Assembly: GCA_030710605.1 (NCBI GenBank)
Contig: CP092876.1
Coordinates: 67,828,115 to 67,892,114, forward strand
Direction: 5' to 3'
Length of the DNA stretch: 64,000 bases
Source of the DNA: Cordylochernes scorpioides
Lineage: Eukaryota > Arthropoda > Arachnida > Pseudoscorpiones > Chernetidae
The notes below the pieces were generated by a model. It worked only from the letters and a program-made list of their open reading frames with translations, was not told the DNA's origin and did not search any database. The position numbers and the translations under genes are program-made. Positions 50,860 through 61,762 of this stretch are shown here, one piece after another; the first letter of the stretch is position 1, and every line of letters begins with the position of its first letter.

Positions 50860-51530
50860 TCTTGCCTCAAAATCGGCCCTTGCCACTTGACCAACTCAAC
50901 ACTTTTTTGGTAAATTCGACCGATTTCATCACCCCTTCATAGGATGTTATGAAATCGAAGCCGCTCCTGCACTGTTGAAGGCCAAAGCCCGAACCCTTGG
51001 TATACACGTTGTCTTTTTGTCTGAATTTGCCAAAACTAGGGTGCTCTGGCTCAATTATCCTCACTAGTAAAGCTTTCTACCGATTCAAAGGGAGAGGTGC
51101 CTCTTTTGGTTACTGAAAGAGCCAACTCCTCTCCCTTTAAATAATTAAAAAAGAGGCCAAAATATTTTAATAAACATATATATATGCTAAATCGGTAATA
51201 TAGAGATAAATAGTCAAACAGGGGTATTACCAATTGTACTGAGTCGAAGTTCGCAGTGATGAGTGAAAACCCGCTCTATGTTAGCGATTGTATATCCCGA
51301 TAGATAGTTAGCTAGTATTGCTCGTACTCTTCCAAGGTAGGCGACCTTACTGGGACGTGATGGGAAGGCGATTGCAACCATTCTGAACTATTTAACCCGA
51401 CAATTGGAGAAAATTTGTCAAAAAATCCCTCAGCACACCAACCGAAATCTTTTTCCGTCCATGACACGCCGGGTGACAGCCTACATCCAGGACAGTGGGG
51501 GTCCAACGACATATTGACTTTCTCAATTTG
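50860..51530 (-). other. Two unidentified minus-strand ORFs
   Basis: 50867-51064 (MRIIEPEHPSFGKFRQKDNV...) and 51312-51512 (MSLDPHCPGCRLSPGVSWTE...) have balanced composition and a Cys-rich start in the latter. No family recognised. They could be exons of a minus-strand gene or fragments of an element. No convincing splice pair links them. Confidence 0.25.
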
Positions 51531-51719
51531 CTACGATCAAACTCTGGAATGAAACTATTAATTTTTCTGTAATTTTATTCGTTGTTTTTCTCTCTATACA
51601 TGTTAGTCACATACACCATTTTATGCCCCTATCTGACAACTATTTCTTGGAATGCCGATTTGTTTGTTATAGTGTGTAGATTGATTAAAACTCCCATTTT
51701 ATGATAGATTATTAAAATA

Positions 51720-52110
51720 CAAACATTAGGCCTCCAGGGAAAATTTTCTCTTTCAAATATTTCTATTCATAAATCTCAAGGTGTCGGGCTAGTAAGCCCT
51801 TTTACAAGAGAAAATATTTTACATTAAAACGCGAATAAAAAGGGAGGTAAAATCTAATAAAATGCTTCAGGTGTTTACAGTTGAGTTTAAACTTTATTAT
51901 TTCTCGTCAGATGTGGTAAATGTTTTAATTTAATAATGTTTTGGATGGTGATGTGTGTAGATCTATGATGCCGGCTATAGAGCGATGTATTACAAATGTT
52001 TTCAAATACACCTGGTGGAATACACCAAGTGAACACCACAACTTCTGCAACCACTATTGTATTTATATATTGACAGTTTTTGAATGTATAAGTTGACGAT
52101 GACAATAAAT
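51720..52110 (-). repeat. PLE 3'-end fragment, inverted relative to 42400
   Basis: The minus strand of 51850-51725 matches 42376-42490 (TAAAATATTTTCTC ... CCCTGGAGGC), with AAAGGGCTTACTAGCCCGACA in the place of the hammerhead-like stem. The adjoining minus-strand ORF 51887-52105 may be the decayed C-terminus, but I cannot confirm GIY-YIG residues in it. Confidence 0.4.
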
Positions 52111-52778
52111 ATTAGACTTTTAATAATTCTCCTTTTTCATTTTCTTATAATTCTTCCCCATACTTTTTTCAACTGATTGAATTACATGAATATAATTCAA
52201 AATATTAAAATTTAAAAATAACTTCCAATAAAATATTTATAAAACCCGGAGTGATTTTTTAATTGAAAGTTCTATTTAATTTGCTTCCATGTCTGTCTAT
52301 AAATTTTATAATCAATTTTAACTTGTATACATATAAGACTGAAATTTTTCACATTTTCTCGTACCTAATGACAATGCAAGTTGACAATATTTCAGACCTC
52401 TAGTTTGTCAAGATGGTTGGCAATAGACCAATTTCAAATTGGCTTTCAAATTTTGTATTTTAATATTATGTGCTTTCAGATCACATATACGTCTAAAAAT
52501 TTGAAAACTCGCTTCGTAAAACATACAATTCAAGTATCAAATTTTCAAACTTTTAGTTGGTCGAGATTGAAAATATTTCTATATAATTTTTTTCTAATTT
52601 TGTATTGCAGCTTTTACCTCTGAGGCTGCTGAGAGTTGCGACTTGATTTTTTTTAGCGATCGTTCAAGACTTCAAAGTAGAAAGAAATCCAAATATTCAT
52701 GTTTCTATCTATATCTTCCTTGGTGTTACAAGTAAAAAACTATTATCAAAATAAATTAATAGATAAATTTATCTAATA
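52111..52778. other. AT-rich spacer
   Basis: Resembles 57500-57970 in composition and in phrases such as TTTTCAGAC and GGTTGT/AGTGGC, possibly two diverged copies of one repeat. No gene. Confidence 0.35.
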
Positions 52779-52942
52779 CAGTGGAACCTCTCTGTAAAAG
52801 ACACCTAATTGCAGAGCCAAAGTGTTTTTTAAAGAGAAGTGTCCTCTTACCGGAGAGTTGCTTAATAGTAAAAATGGTAATTTCGCAAATAAATACTGGC
52901 CTTTATAGAGAGGTGTCTTCTAGCGTAAGTGTCCTCTAGCGT
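52779..52942 (+). repeat. Left part of a pogo-like MITE
   Basis: Begins TA then CAGTGGAACCTCTCTGTAAA, a typical pogo/Tigger-type terminus. An inner repeat (TAGAGAGGTGTCTTCTAGCG) follows. The right end is missing at the junction with the BEL/Pao fragment. Confidence 0.45.
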
Positions 52943-53348
52943 AAGTATTTTGGATTCTTAAGGCAAGAGACTAGAAGACGCTCGAAGACAAGACCTATCA
53001 AGGTGGGAGATCTGGTGTTGATTGGACAAGATAATGCTAAGCGAGTCAATTGGCCTTTGGCGAGAGTTGTGGAGGTCTACCCTGGCCGAGATGGACCTGT
53101 GAGGGTCGCCAAGTTGAGAACCAGCAAGGGCGTCCAGATTAGGCCGGTTCAACGGCTCTACAATTTAGAGATACCCGCCGATCTGGGGAGTAGCTTGAGG
53201 AGTATACAGTCGGAACCACGCCGGGGAGGCTCCCGAGGAGAAGCCAGTAAAGACCCTACGAAGATAGCCCAATCCTAAAGAACTGGAATGAACGGTCGTT
53301 TCCCAACTATTGGTTGAGTTTCTGTAGAAAAAACTCAAGGTGGGAGTA

Positions 53349-53703
53349 TGTTGGGAATAGAATGTTAATTTTCTTATAGATTTATATTTTTCTAAATATA
53401 TGTAAATTTAATCCATTATAAGAAACATATTTGTCATATGTAAATATTTATATGTATATATATTCGTGACAAAAAATAAAATGTTATGTTGACTGCTTAG
53501 AGTCGTGTGGTTTCTCGGCCCGCCCTCGAGAGGTCTACGCCTTGGTTGATACCTGCCTTAGACACTTCCGTAGATTTGACTTCTTGGGAATCGCTCTTCT
53601 CTACCTTTGAGATTCCACGGTTTTTTTCCTCCCGGGACCAGAATAAGAGACTTCGGGCGTCTGGGCAAAATAGAGCCTGGGCGCTACGCCGCTGAACGCG
53701 ACA
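53349..53703 (+). repeat. BEL/Pao 5' LTR
   Basis: 355 bp, TGTTGGGAATAG ... GAACGCGACA. It contains AATAAAATGTTATG near 53473. It is followed by TTTGGCATCCCAGCCGGGA, a likely primer-binding site. Confidence 0.85.
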
Positions 53704-53704
53704 T

Positions 53705-55261
53705 TTGGCATCCCAGCCGGGACGCGAGGAGAAAGCCGTGCCTATATTTGGAACCATTTTGGATCAGAAGATGGAAAGAGAAGAAGCGCTAGAGAGACTC
53801 AAGAAGAAGAGAACCATACTCCGCACGTCTTTATCCAAGTACAGGAAAAGAATAGAGGAATATGACGTGCACAAGGAGTGTGACCACGAGAAACTGCTGG
53901 GGCAGCTTTCGGATGTCTACGAAGAACTGAGGCGGGTAGACGAAGAAATCGGTAAGCTGATTGACATCAAAGATCTAGAGAAAGATCTAAAGATGGTAGA
54001 GGAATACCGGGAAAAGGCCGTGGCGTGGAAATATTTATTAAAGAAAAGAAGTCTGGTGGTAGCGGAAGGAATGCAGAGGGAAACTGCAACTGCCACGAAG
54101 AAGGAATATCCAAGAGAAATCGGTCGACCGACTCTAACTGGGATGGTTAAGTTACCCAAATTGACAATGGATATGAGGATCTGCGATGGGAGCAGTTTGG
54201 AAATCGGGATGAGTGAGAAGCCAAGTGTTGTCGGAGTTACCCTGATGAAAGGAGTTGATCCAGCTTCTATTAAGGAAGATGCTGAGATGGTGGTATCATC
54301 CGAGCAAATGGTAAAGGAGCCATCCAAGCAGATTGCTGTTGAAGAAAGTAATAAGGCTCAAGTAGTAAGAGAGCGCTGTGCTGAAGACGGTGAAAAGGCT
54401 CAAGTCAAGAAGAAGTCTGTTATAGAAGTTGATGAAAGTAATAGGGCTGAAGTTGAGAAAGAATCCGTTGAAGCAGATAAAGAGAAAGTGCTGGATGTGG
54501 AACAAGGAATGAATTCAAAGAACACCGAAGAAGTGAAGCTGCTCTATGTAAAACAAGGTACCGATTTAAGGATGGCAGAAAGGCCATATGCAGAACAAGG
54601 TAATGAGCCTAAGGAAGACGGAGTACAAGACTCTGAAAATGAGCCTAAGGGCGATGGAGTACAAGACTCTGAAGATGAGCCTAAGGGCGACGGAGTAAAG
54701 GATTCTGAAGCTGAAACCAAGGATAATGAAGTGGAGGATTCTGGAACTGCAATTGAGGCTTGTGAATCGGTGAGCAACTCTAAAGCGGTAGCTGAAGGCG
54801 CGGATCAAGTGGAGATTGCAGATGGTGAGGCTGAGTCCATTGATGATATTGAGGAAAGAGTTGTCAGAATTCCAGCATCGAGTAAATTGATGGAAGCAGG
54901 ACAGATAGGAGATGCGGAATTTAAAGTAAAGGGATACTATTTGCCTGATCGCCCTGTATGTGGGTGTGACTCCAGGGCTGCGCCTGTACGGCCAGCGAAA
55001 GACGGCGCTTCCTATCGAGGACGAAACGGATTCTCGTTGAAGCGATATATGAAGAGGATACACAGTCTGCTGAGAAGAATCCCTGAGATAAGGATAAAGC
55101 TTCGGAGGAATAAGTTCGGAGTTGTGGCCGACCTGAAAAGATATTTCCAGATGATCGCCATCAGAGATAATGATTGGGACTACCTCAAATTTCTTTGGGA
55201 AAAAAAAGGATGGACAACTGATGGTTTTGAGCAGGAAATCGTTGTAGACGATTTTGGTTGA
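53705..55261 (+). pseudogene. BEL/Pao gag joined to an RT fragment
   Basis: An open 518-codon frame. The N-terminal 120 residues are coiled-coil-like (KMEREEALERLKKKRTILRT...), as in BEL/Pao gag. A long acidic, repeat-bearing stretch follows (three near-copies of EPKGDGVQDSE). The last 100 residues are a piece of the Pao RT (LLRRIPEIRIKLRRNKFGVV, then ADLKRYFQMIAIRDNDWDYL). The usual gag C-terminus, protease and first RT block are missing, so an internal deletion fused the two while keeping frame. The acidic repeat region is unusual for gag. Confidence 0.65.
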
Positions 55262-55798
55262 GTGCCCGTGCCTCTAAATCCGGAAGAAAAGTAAATGGTT
55301 GAATGATGATGCATGGTTGGAGAAGGTGAAACGCTTTCTAAGCAGGGTTGCACTGTCCAGATCACCTATGTGAGGAGAGAGCCAATAAAAAAAGGTTCAA
55401 TTGGCAAATATCTTCCAAGCAATGGAATGTAACTTGTATCGAAGGAAACTGTTTCTGGAGCTGCAGTAACTCCAATGTTATATACTCCGGCCAGTTCTCC
55501 AAAGGGGCAAGTGCCTACTCCAGCGAAAAGGTCTTAATTTGGGAGACAAGTCTCCAGAAAGTCTGGTGAAAGTGCTAGACCGGAAAGGATTGCGAATCCT
55601 GTAGATCATAGGACTATTATATTGAGTGGTTTGAGATCTCTAAGGAAGAGTTCAGAGTCCTATGACTGCTGTAGGCCTGCAGACGATACCTCTGGGCCTT
55701 CAGACGATACCTCTAAGCCTAAAGACGATGCCTCGGCATAAGATCCTGATTATTCAGGATGTAAAGCTCAATGTTCTCAAGAGGTTCCAGAAATTGCA
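55262..55798 (+). pseudogene. Decayed BEL/Pao RT/RNase H interval
   Basis: Short open pieces (55348-55569) resemble Pao-type pol but frames change and stops are common. No complete domain can be assembled by eye. Confidence 0.4.
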
Positions 55799-56959
55799 AT
55801 GGAAGATAACTGGGCGACTTTTGTAATGAATCGAGTTATGGAGATCCGATCTCTCAGTGAGACAGAGGATTGGTATCGTGTACCAGGATGTTTGAATCCA
55901 GCGGATTTACCATCACGGGGGTGCTTAGCCGATTCTCTGGAGAGATCGAAGTGGTGGGAGGGCCCGAGTTGGTTGAGGAGACCAATTAGAGATTGGCCCC
56001 ATAGGGAAATATACCCTGACCCAGATATTGTGAACTCGGAAAAGAGAAAGATTGTTTTAACATCAACATGTATTGAAAGGGAAAAAGATCAGTACTACTA
56101 TCGCTTTTCAAACTACTACAAGATATTGAGAGTAACTGCCTGGATGAACCGGTTTTTAACAAATGCGAGAGGAACAATAGGTCAGCGAGTGAAAGGTGAT
56201 CTTACTGTGAATGAAATTAAAAGGGCGGAACTGATGCTGGTGAGAGTTATCCAACGGGAATCCTTCACTGGACCAGAGGACAAGAGGTTGAAGGATTTCA
56301 AGTTATGCTGCGATTCTTTGGGATTGTTGAGGGTCAAAACTAAAATAAGTAGGAGACAAGATCTGGAAAGATTGATTGGTTTGCTGAAACAACTCCTTAG
56401 GAAGATTCTTGGTCAAGCTCGTTTGGAATTTGAGGAACTTTACACCATTATCTGTGACACAGAGTCTTTGATGAACTCACGTCCATTAACCCCTGCCTTG
56501 TTCTTGCACAACCTCAAAGAAATAGGAGTTCCAGATCTGGACTCTATTGAAAGGGCTAGTCTTCAGAAGAGATACCGATTTAGACAAAGGTTAAGAGAAG
56601 ATCTGCAGAAGAGATTCCGGACGGAGTATTTTGGATTCTTAAGGCAAGAGACTAGAAGACGCTCGAAGACAAGACCTATCAAGGTGGGAGATCTGGTGTT
56701 GATTGGACAAGATAATGCTAAGCGAGTCAATTGGCCTTTGGCGAGAGTTGTGGAGGTCTACCCTGGCCGAGATGGACCTGTGAGGGTCGCCAAGTTGAGA
56801 ACCAGCAAGGGCGTCCAGATTAGGCCGGTTCAACGGCTCTACAATTTAGAGATACCCGCCGATCTGGGGAGTAGCTTGAGGAGTATACAGTCGGAACCAC
56901 GCCGGGGAGGCTCCCGAGGAGAAGCCAGTAAAGACCCTACGAAGATAGCCCAATCCTAA
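55799..56959 (+). pseudogene. BEL/Pao pol C-terminus with integrase core deleted
   Basis: A 386-codon frame. It starts in the Pao RNase H/linker (WYRVPGCLNPADLPSRGCLA, KWWEGPSWL) and passes the integrase zinc-binding approach (NEIKRAELMLVRVIQRESF). Then it jumps from KISRRQ to the integrase C-terminal part (DTESLMNSRPLTP) and the Pao C-terminal domain (VGDLVLIGQDNAKRVNWPLA). The catalytic integrase core between these is absent, so the element cannot integrate by itself. The final 130 codons are duplicated at 52943-53278. Confidence 0.75.
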
Positions 56960-57029
56960 AGAACTGGAATGAACGGTCGTTTCCCAACTATTGGTTGAGT
57001 TTCTGTAGAAAAAACTCAAGGTGGGAGTA

Positions 57030-57385
57030 TGTTGGGAATAGAATGTTAATTTTCTTATAGATTTATATTTTTCTAAATATATGTAAATTTAATCCATTAT
57101 AAGAAACATATTTGTCATATGTAAATATTTATATGTATATATATTCGTGACAAAAAATAAAATGTTATGTTGACTGCTTAGAGTCGTGTGGTTTCTCGGC
57201 CCGCCCTCGAGAGGTCTACGCCTTGGTTGATACCTGCCTTAGACACTTCCGTAGATTTGACTTCTTGGGAATCGCTCTTCTCTACCTTTGAGATTCCACG
57301 GTTTTTTTCCTCCCCGGGACCAGAATAAGAGACTTCGGGCGTCCGGGCAAAATAGAGCCTGGGCGCTACGCCGCTGAACGCGACA
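57030..57385 (+). repeat. BEL/Pao 3' LTR
   Basis: 356 bp, differing from the 5' LTR by one extra C in TCCCCGGG and one T/C change (GTCTGGG to GTCCGGG). Such similarity means a recent origin. Confidence 0.85.
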
Positions 57386-58329
57386 CCCGCGTTAAAATTT
57401 TGTCTAATATGTGAATAACCTTCGCATATATTATTCACTGTTTCAATTATCATGAACTAGGTTGCTCTTGTTGAGCGGTACCTATTAATGTGATTTTGAA
57501 CCAGGATTCCATGTCAGCCTATCCACAAATATTGTAATCAATTTTGAATATACTTTCAGAACCTGTTGAAAATGCAAGTTGCCACATTTTCAGACTCATG
57601 GGTTGTCAGAGTGGCCGGGAACAGACATTTCCAAATTCCCTTTGAAATTTCGTAATTAAATTTTAATATACTTCCACACCACATAGAAGTATATAATTTT
57701 GAACACTCGCTCATTCCAATTAGCAATGCATGTGTACAAATTTTCAGACTTCTGGGTGGTTGAAGTGGCCGGGAATGAAACAATTTCTCTAATTCTTTTC
57801 AAATCCTATATGTTGAACGAATTCAAGTCGTAAAATTTTAAGAGTTGAAAATTCTTTTTTTTTACAGTAATTGTTCAAGACCTGAAACGAGCTAGAGAAA
57901 TTCAAATATTCAGGTTCCTATCTAAATTTTCTTGGAATCATTAGCAATAAAAACTACAAAAAGTCAATATATATTGTCACTTTTATGAATCCTGAAATTA
58001 TTTTTTTTCCGCACCGATTTTCAAATATAAAAGATTTTTTTTTATCATCATTACATGCAATGTATATTTGAAAAACTAATAATATTAAACATAATTTGAT
58101 GTGCAAATATATTACAACCACAGACAAAAATCAGATGAACGCATTCACACGAGATTCTGCTCTCACAGACAATTATAGAACTATTCTATAACAAGATACT
58201 GAAGATAGGGACTTAATCCAACCCGATCTAGAATAAATGAACCAAATTTCCGTTAAGAAATTATACCTTCAACTGCAAAATTGATCTAAACCAACTATAC
58301 AAGATATTATTCAAAATAAAAGGGATATT
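57386..58329. other. AT-rich spacer
   Basis: No gene seen. Segment 57480-57970 weakly resembles 52150-52700. Confidence 0.4.
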
Positions 58330-58495
58330 AATCACAAACGACCTGACGCATAGTTAGGAGCTCATCACCCAACAGTTGTCCTCCTGCAAGGTCTGTCACC
58401 TCTACTCCACCAACTCGCCATGTGTAAATAGCCAGGACAAGGTGACTCGAATGTAACACCTATTGACTTAGACGAAATAAATAAACAAAAACAAC
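58330..58495 (+). mobile_element. Jockey LINE 3' end, 5'-truncated
   Basis: CTCGCCATGTGTAAATAG, GACAAGGTGACTCG, GAATGTAACACCT and TAAATAAACAAA match the 3' end of the Jockey element at 12530-12600 (minus strand there). About 160 bp remain, a typical dead-on-arrival insertion. Confidence 0.65.
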
Positions 58496-58679
58496 AACAA
58501 TGCAATTTGTATCTTCCTTGTTATAAAACAACAAACTAAAATTGATATTTGAAAAACATATTTTTAATTATAAAACAAAACGTTACACTAAATTTTGGCG
58601 CAGCGATAAAATTATATATTACAAAACGACTTTAGGTTACGACTCAAGTAAATATAATGATGGCAAACGTAAAAATATT
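58496..58679. other. Spacer
   Basis: AT-rich; leads into the gag relic. Confidence 0.3.
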
Positions 58680-59200
58680 GAGAAAATTTGACGGTGAGAA
58701 AGGTTCAATTCGACCTGAATACTGACTTTAACTATATGAATTAGAAATTATCAAGATGAATTAGAGTGAAAGGATTAATAGTTTTTTTTTTTAATTTACT
58801 AATCATTAAAAGTTACTTTCTGAAAAAAAATTTTTTTTCGCTGATGAGATATTAGACAATTCATCTATTAAAAAATGGAATGCTGTAATGTCTAAATTAA
58901 TACAGCCTTTTGGTTACAAAGTTTCAAAACCTATAGTAACAGCATAAAAAAAGCTTAGAATAGAAGAAACAGTCAAATATTATTATAAGGAGAAAATTAG
59001 GTCATTAAATCAAACAAACCTCAATAATATAGAAAAATTACAAATACTAATGAATGGATTACCATTATAATGGAAAATCTATTTTTCTGGCATCTCTGCC
59101 AAAAGATCATTCACATTGAATTCAAATAAACACGGAGATTGAAAAAAAAAAAGTCAAATAAGACTACAACAGAGAAACAAAAATAAAGTTTGGCAAAAAA
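58680..59200 (+). pseudogene. LTR-retrotransposon gag relic
   Basis: Plus-strand pieces such as VKILRKFDGEK, then DNSSIKKWNAVMSKLIQPFG, ETVKYYYKEKIRSLNQTNL and LQILMNGLPL read like the capsid of a Ty3/Gypsy-type gag (tryptophan-lysine block, KDYYxEK and DGLP motifs). Several stops and frame changes occur. No LTRs or pol found nearby. Confidence 0.5.
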
Positions 59201-59959
59201 GTTTGACAATAAAAATATATAGTTACGAATGTTTGCATTTCATCATTACATTAAACTTCTTATAAAATGCCTTCAATATACTCTATCAACTCCCTTCGCT
59301 ATTTTCCCACATAATAAGATGATGATTGAAAATTATAGTCTAATTGTATGATAAACCATGTTATGTCCAATGTTAAACATGTTTTTAAGACTTACGGGAA
59401 GTGTGTTCGATTATTGTATTGAGTATTAATTTTCATATTTGGTGTTAAAGAGATTATTTCTATTAAAACACTTCTTGAGTATACACATTATTGTTTTATT
59501 ATTATTATTATTTTTTGCTTGCAGCCTGCGCTCGCTATCTGAAAGAACTAAACTTTCATTTGTTTGAATTCTAGAGTATAGGCCAAAATCACACTGTGGA
59601 ACAGCTGTTTTTGTGACGGGGTATTTGGAGTTGTTTTTAATATGAATTTGATACCCTGAACTCAAATATGGTATAGCGGAGCTCAAAATTTTAAACTATA
59701 TTACATTTTAGTAAAATATATGTATTACTAGGGCCAGGAAAGAATCCTTCTCCCCTCCTACATATAGTATCCTACTCCGTCGAAAAAGAAATCCTTGCTA
59801 TGGCATAGCGTTAGGATATTTTAATCCATGGATCAAGTAAAACACTAAATGCGGAATTTAGATCATTATATTCTATTTTTGAAAAGAAAGATAGGAATAA
59901 AACTATCGATGAAAACACTAAATTTTCGGAAGCTTATTTTCCTTGACATTCTTGAAGGA
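59201..59959. other. AT-rich spacer
   Basis: A minus-strand ORF at 59426-59686 has no recognisable domain. Nothing else seen. Confidence 0.35.
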
Positions 59960-60890
59960 TTTTTATTACAGATTTTTTTTAAAGTCCAGCAGTAATCTAC
60001 CATCATATATGTGTATCCCATCTTCCTTGGTAGCGATCCTCCTTAGTTTTAATACCGTGATATTTCACCTTATTCCTCACTCTGATGTCTCCAAAATATT
60101 CAGGAAAACGAAACTTGTTCTGTGGTTGTGTAAATAGTCCACCTTAATGCTCGTGTTACACCCAATAGATTTTAAACTGGTAAGCATAGTCAGATTTGCG
60201 TTTTTTTTTTTTGCCCAGAAAATTTCGATAAGTACACCAAATAAGATCAGGCTTTTCTCTCAGTCACATTCATAGAATTTATGAAGACATGGTCCTCAAT
60301 GAGTTGCCTTATTTGTAGACTGTCACAAATTCCTGCGCTAATTTTTTCCGCAATCAAATGAATCATTCCCCCTTTATAGATGTAAATAATGATCCGTCTT
60401 TATCAAGAGCCTTTACAAACCTCTTCATGAGGCCCAGCATGATAAGCAGGGCGGAGGCAAGAGCGGAGGTCGTTAGTGAGATTATTTTCTCCAACGTCTA
60501 TGTTTTCTCTTTTAGGCCACTCTTTTCTTATCCAGTGGTGTGATTTGTATCTACTATCTCAGAGGTACAAAAATCAAGGGTATATGAAATGGCCACTTTG
60601 CAGTACAAGAAAAAAGTTGATCATTTTTAAGTCTACACAAATCACTCATTGAGGTTCATGATATTCTATCTTCTCCAAGACCAACGCTAAGCTGTTATAT
60701 TCTTTCATTTTTGCATTGATCGGTATTGATCCAAAAAATTTCCTTTTGTGTAGAAGCACACATTTAAAACTTTGCTTTGAGCTGTCAATAAAAGGGCGCC
60801 AATCATCTGGAAAATATTCAGTCCAAATATTGAGCTTCAGCTTTGGGAACGAACTTTTGATACAGCCTGGTATAAATCATTTATATAATC
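59960..60890 (-). pseudogene. Relic of the unassigned transposase-like family
   Basis: Minus-strand pieces in order are WRPFIDSSKQSFKCVLLHKR, LALVLEKIEYHE, WVI-like VICVDLKM, LGLMKRFVKALDKDGSLF, EKISAGICDSLQIRQLIEDH, LKSIGCNTSIKVDYLHNH and KEDRYQGRWDTH. They align block by block with the protein at 28078-28899 and add about 60 residues upstream. Many frameshifts and stops are present. I did not find inverted repeats around it. Confidence 0.6.
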
Positions 60891-60945
60891 AAATAAACCC
60901 TTACCCAACAAATTAATTTTTAATTAAAAATACTAAATCAATATA

Positions 60946-61122
60946 CAGTTAAACCTTTCTATAGCGCTCCCTCTAAATAGTACCTTCCTCTCTATAGCGC
61001 CCGATTTTAAACATTAAAATGTAAACATTTTACATTAAAAGTGATCTGTCTATAGCACTCCCTCTCTATAGCACCCTATTTTGGTGAGTCCCAAGAGGGG
61101 GCGCTATAAACAGGTTTAACTG
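60946..61122. mobile_element. 177-bp MITE with TA target
   Basis: TA (60944-60945 and 61123-61124) flanks inverted repeats CAGTTAAACCTTTCTATAGC and its complement, about 29 bp imperfect. The interior has further internal inverted TCTATAGC pieces and no coding capacity. The termini resemble pogo-like elements. Confidence 0.75.
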
Positions 61123-61124
61123 TA

Positions 61125-61479
61125 TTTCTCACCAAATATATTATTTGATTCAATTTATTTCCATCAGTATATCGATTAAATTTATTCCATTCGATAAAAA
61201 TTGTTGCATTGTTCAGGGGGGTTGGTTTCATGTCAATGTTAGATTGGTCCATATCAATAATATAAGTGACACCAGTAATCATAAAATAAAATTTATTTTA
61301 ACAAGGAAAGTATTTACAATTATTTTCAATATTCAAGAAAACTGAGAGCTATCTAAACGAACTATTTACAAATAAAAATGCTAACGTCACGTGACTAACG
61401 ATGATAAACCGAGTAGGCTACCACAGAGTATTCTGTAACAATATATATCTACCTGATAGAACATTTTTACTCTGTAATG
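61125..61479. other. AT-rich spacer
   Basis: No gene recognised; a minus-strand ORF 61076-61282 overlaps the MITE and is incidental. Confidence 0.35.
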
Positions 61480-61649
61480 TTTGCCGTCACCACAGGATAC
61501 ATCTCAATTGATAAATATTCAGAAATAACTTATTTACCCCCTGGCCACCCATCCCCAGGCCCCTCCAACCGTGCAATGTATATAGTGCTCTGTATATATT
61601 CCGCTTTATGCGTCCATCGGGACTCAAAAATCATCCATTTTGGTTAGTA
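61480..61649 (+). mobile_element. 3' end similar to the gag-only units, cut by the gap
   Basis: CCCCTGGCCACCCATCCCCA-type Pro-codon-rich sequence leads to CATCGGGACTCAAAAATCAT and TTTTGGTTAGTA before the N run. The last 35 bp match the 3' hairpin of units at 38600 and 40150, so another member of the array family lies here. Confidence 0.55.
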
Positions 61650-61749
61650 NNNNNNNNNNNNNNNNNNNNNNNNNNNNNNNNNNNNNNNNNNNNNNNNNNN
61701 NNNNNNNNNNNNNNNNNNNNNNNNNNNNNNNNNNNNNNNNNNNNNNNNN
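61650..61749. other. Assembly gap of 100 N
   Basis: Placeholder-size run of undetermined bases. Confidence 0.99.
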
Positions 61750-61762
61750 TTTGTAGTATTGA

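Larger units (their letters stand above)
52943..57385 (+). mobile_element. BEL/Pao retrotransposon with shared-LTR partial neighbour
   Basis: 52943-53348 is the 3' end of a pol gene, followed by an LTR (53349-53703), an internal region, the same pol 3' end (56631-57029) and a second LTR (57030-57385). The layout is thus a truncated copy plus a copy sharing one LTR, as expected from LTR-LTR recombination or tandem insertion. The internal region has gag, part of RT and the C-terminal integrase region, with the protease, most RT/RNase H and the integrase core deleted. Confidence 0.8.

Noticed and set aside
58845-58870. Isolated CGCTGATGAGAT resembling a hammerhead box
   Set aside because: No matching stem II or GAAA nearby; it lies in the gag relic.
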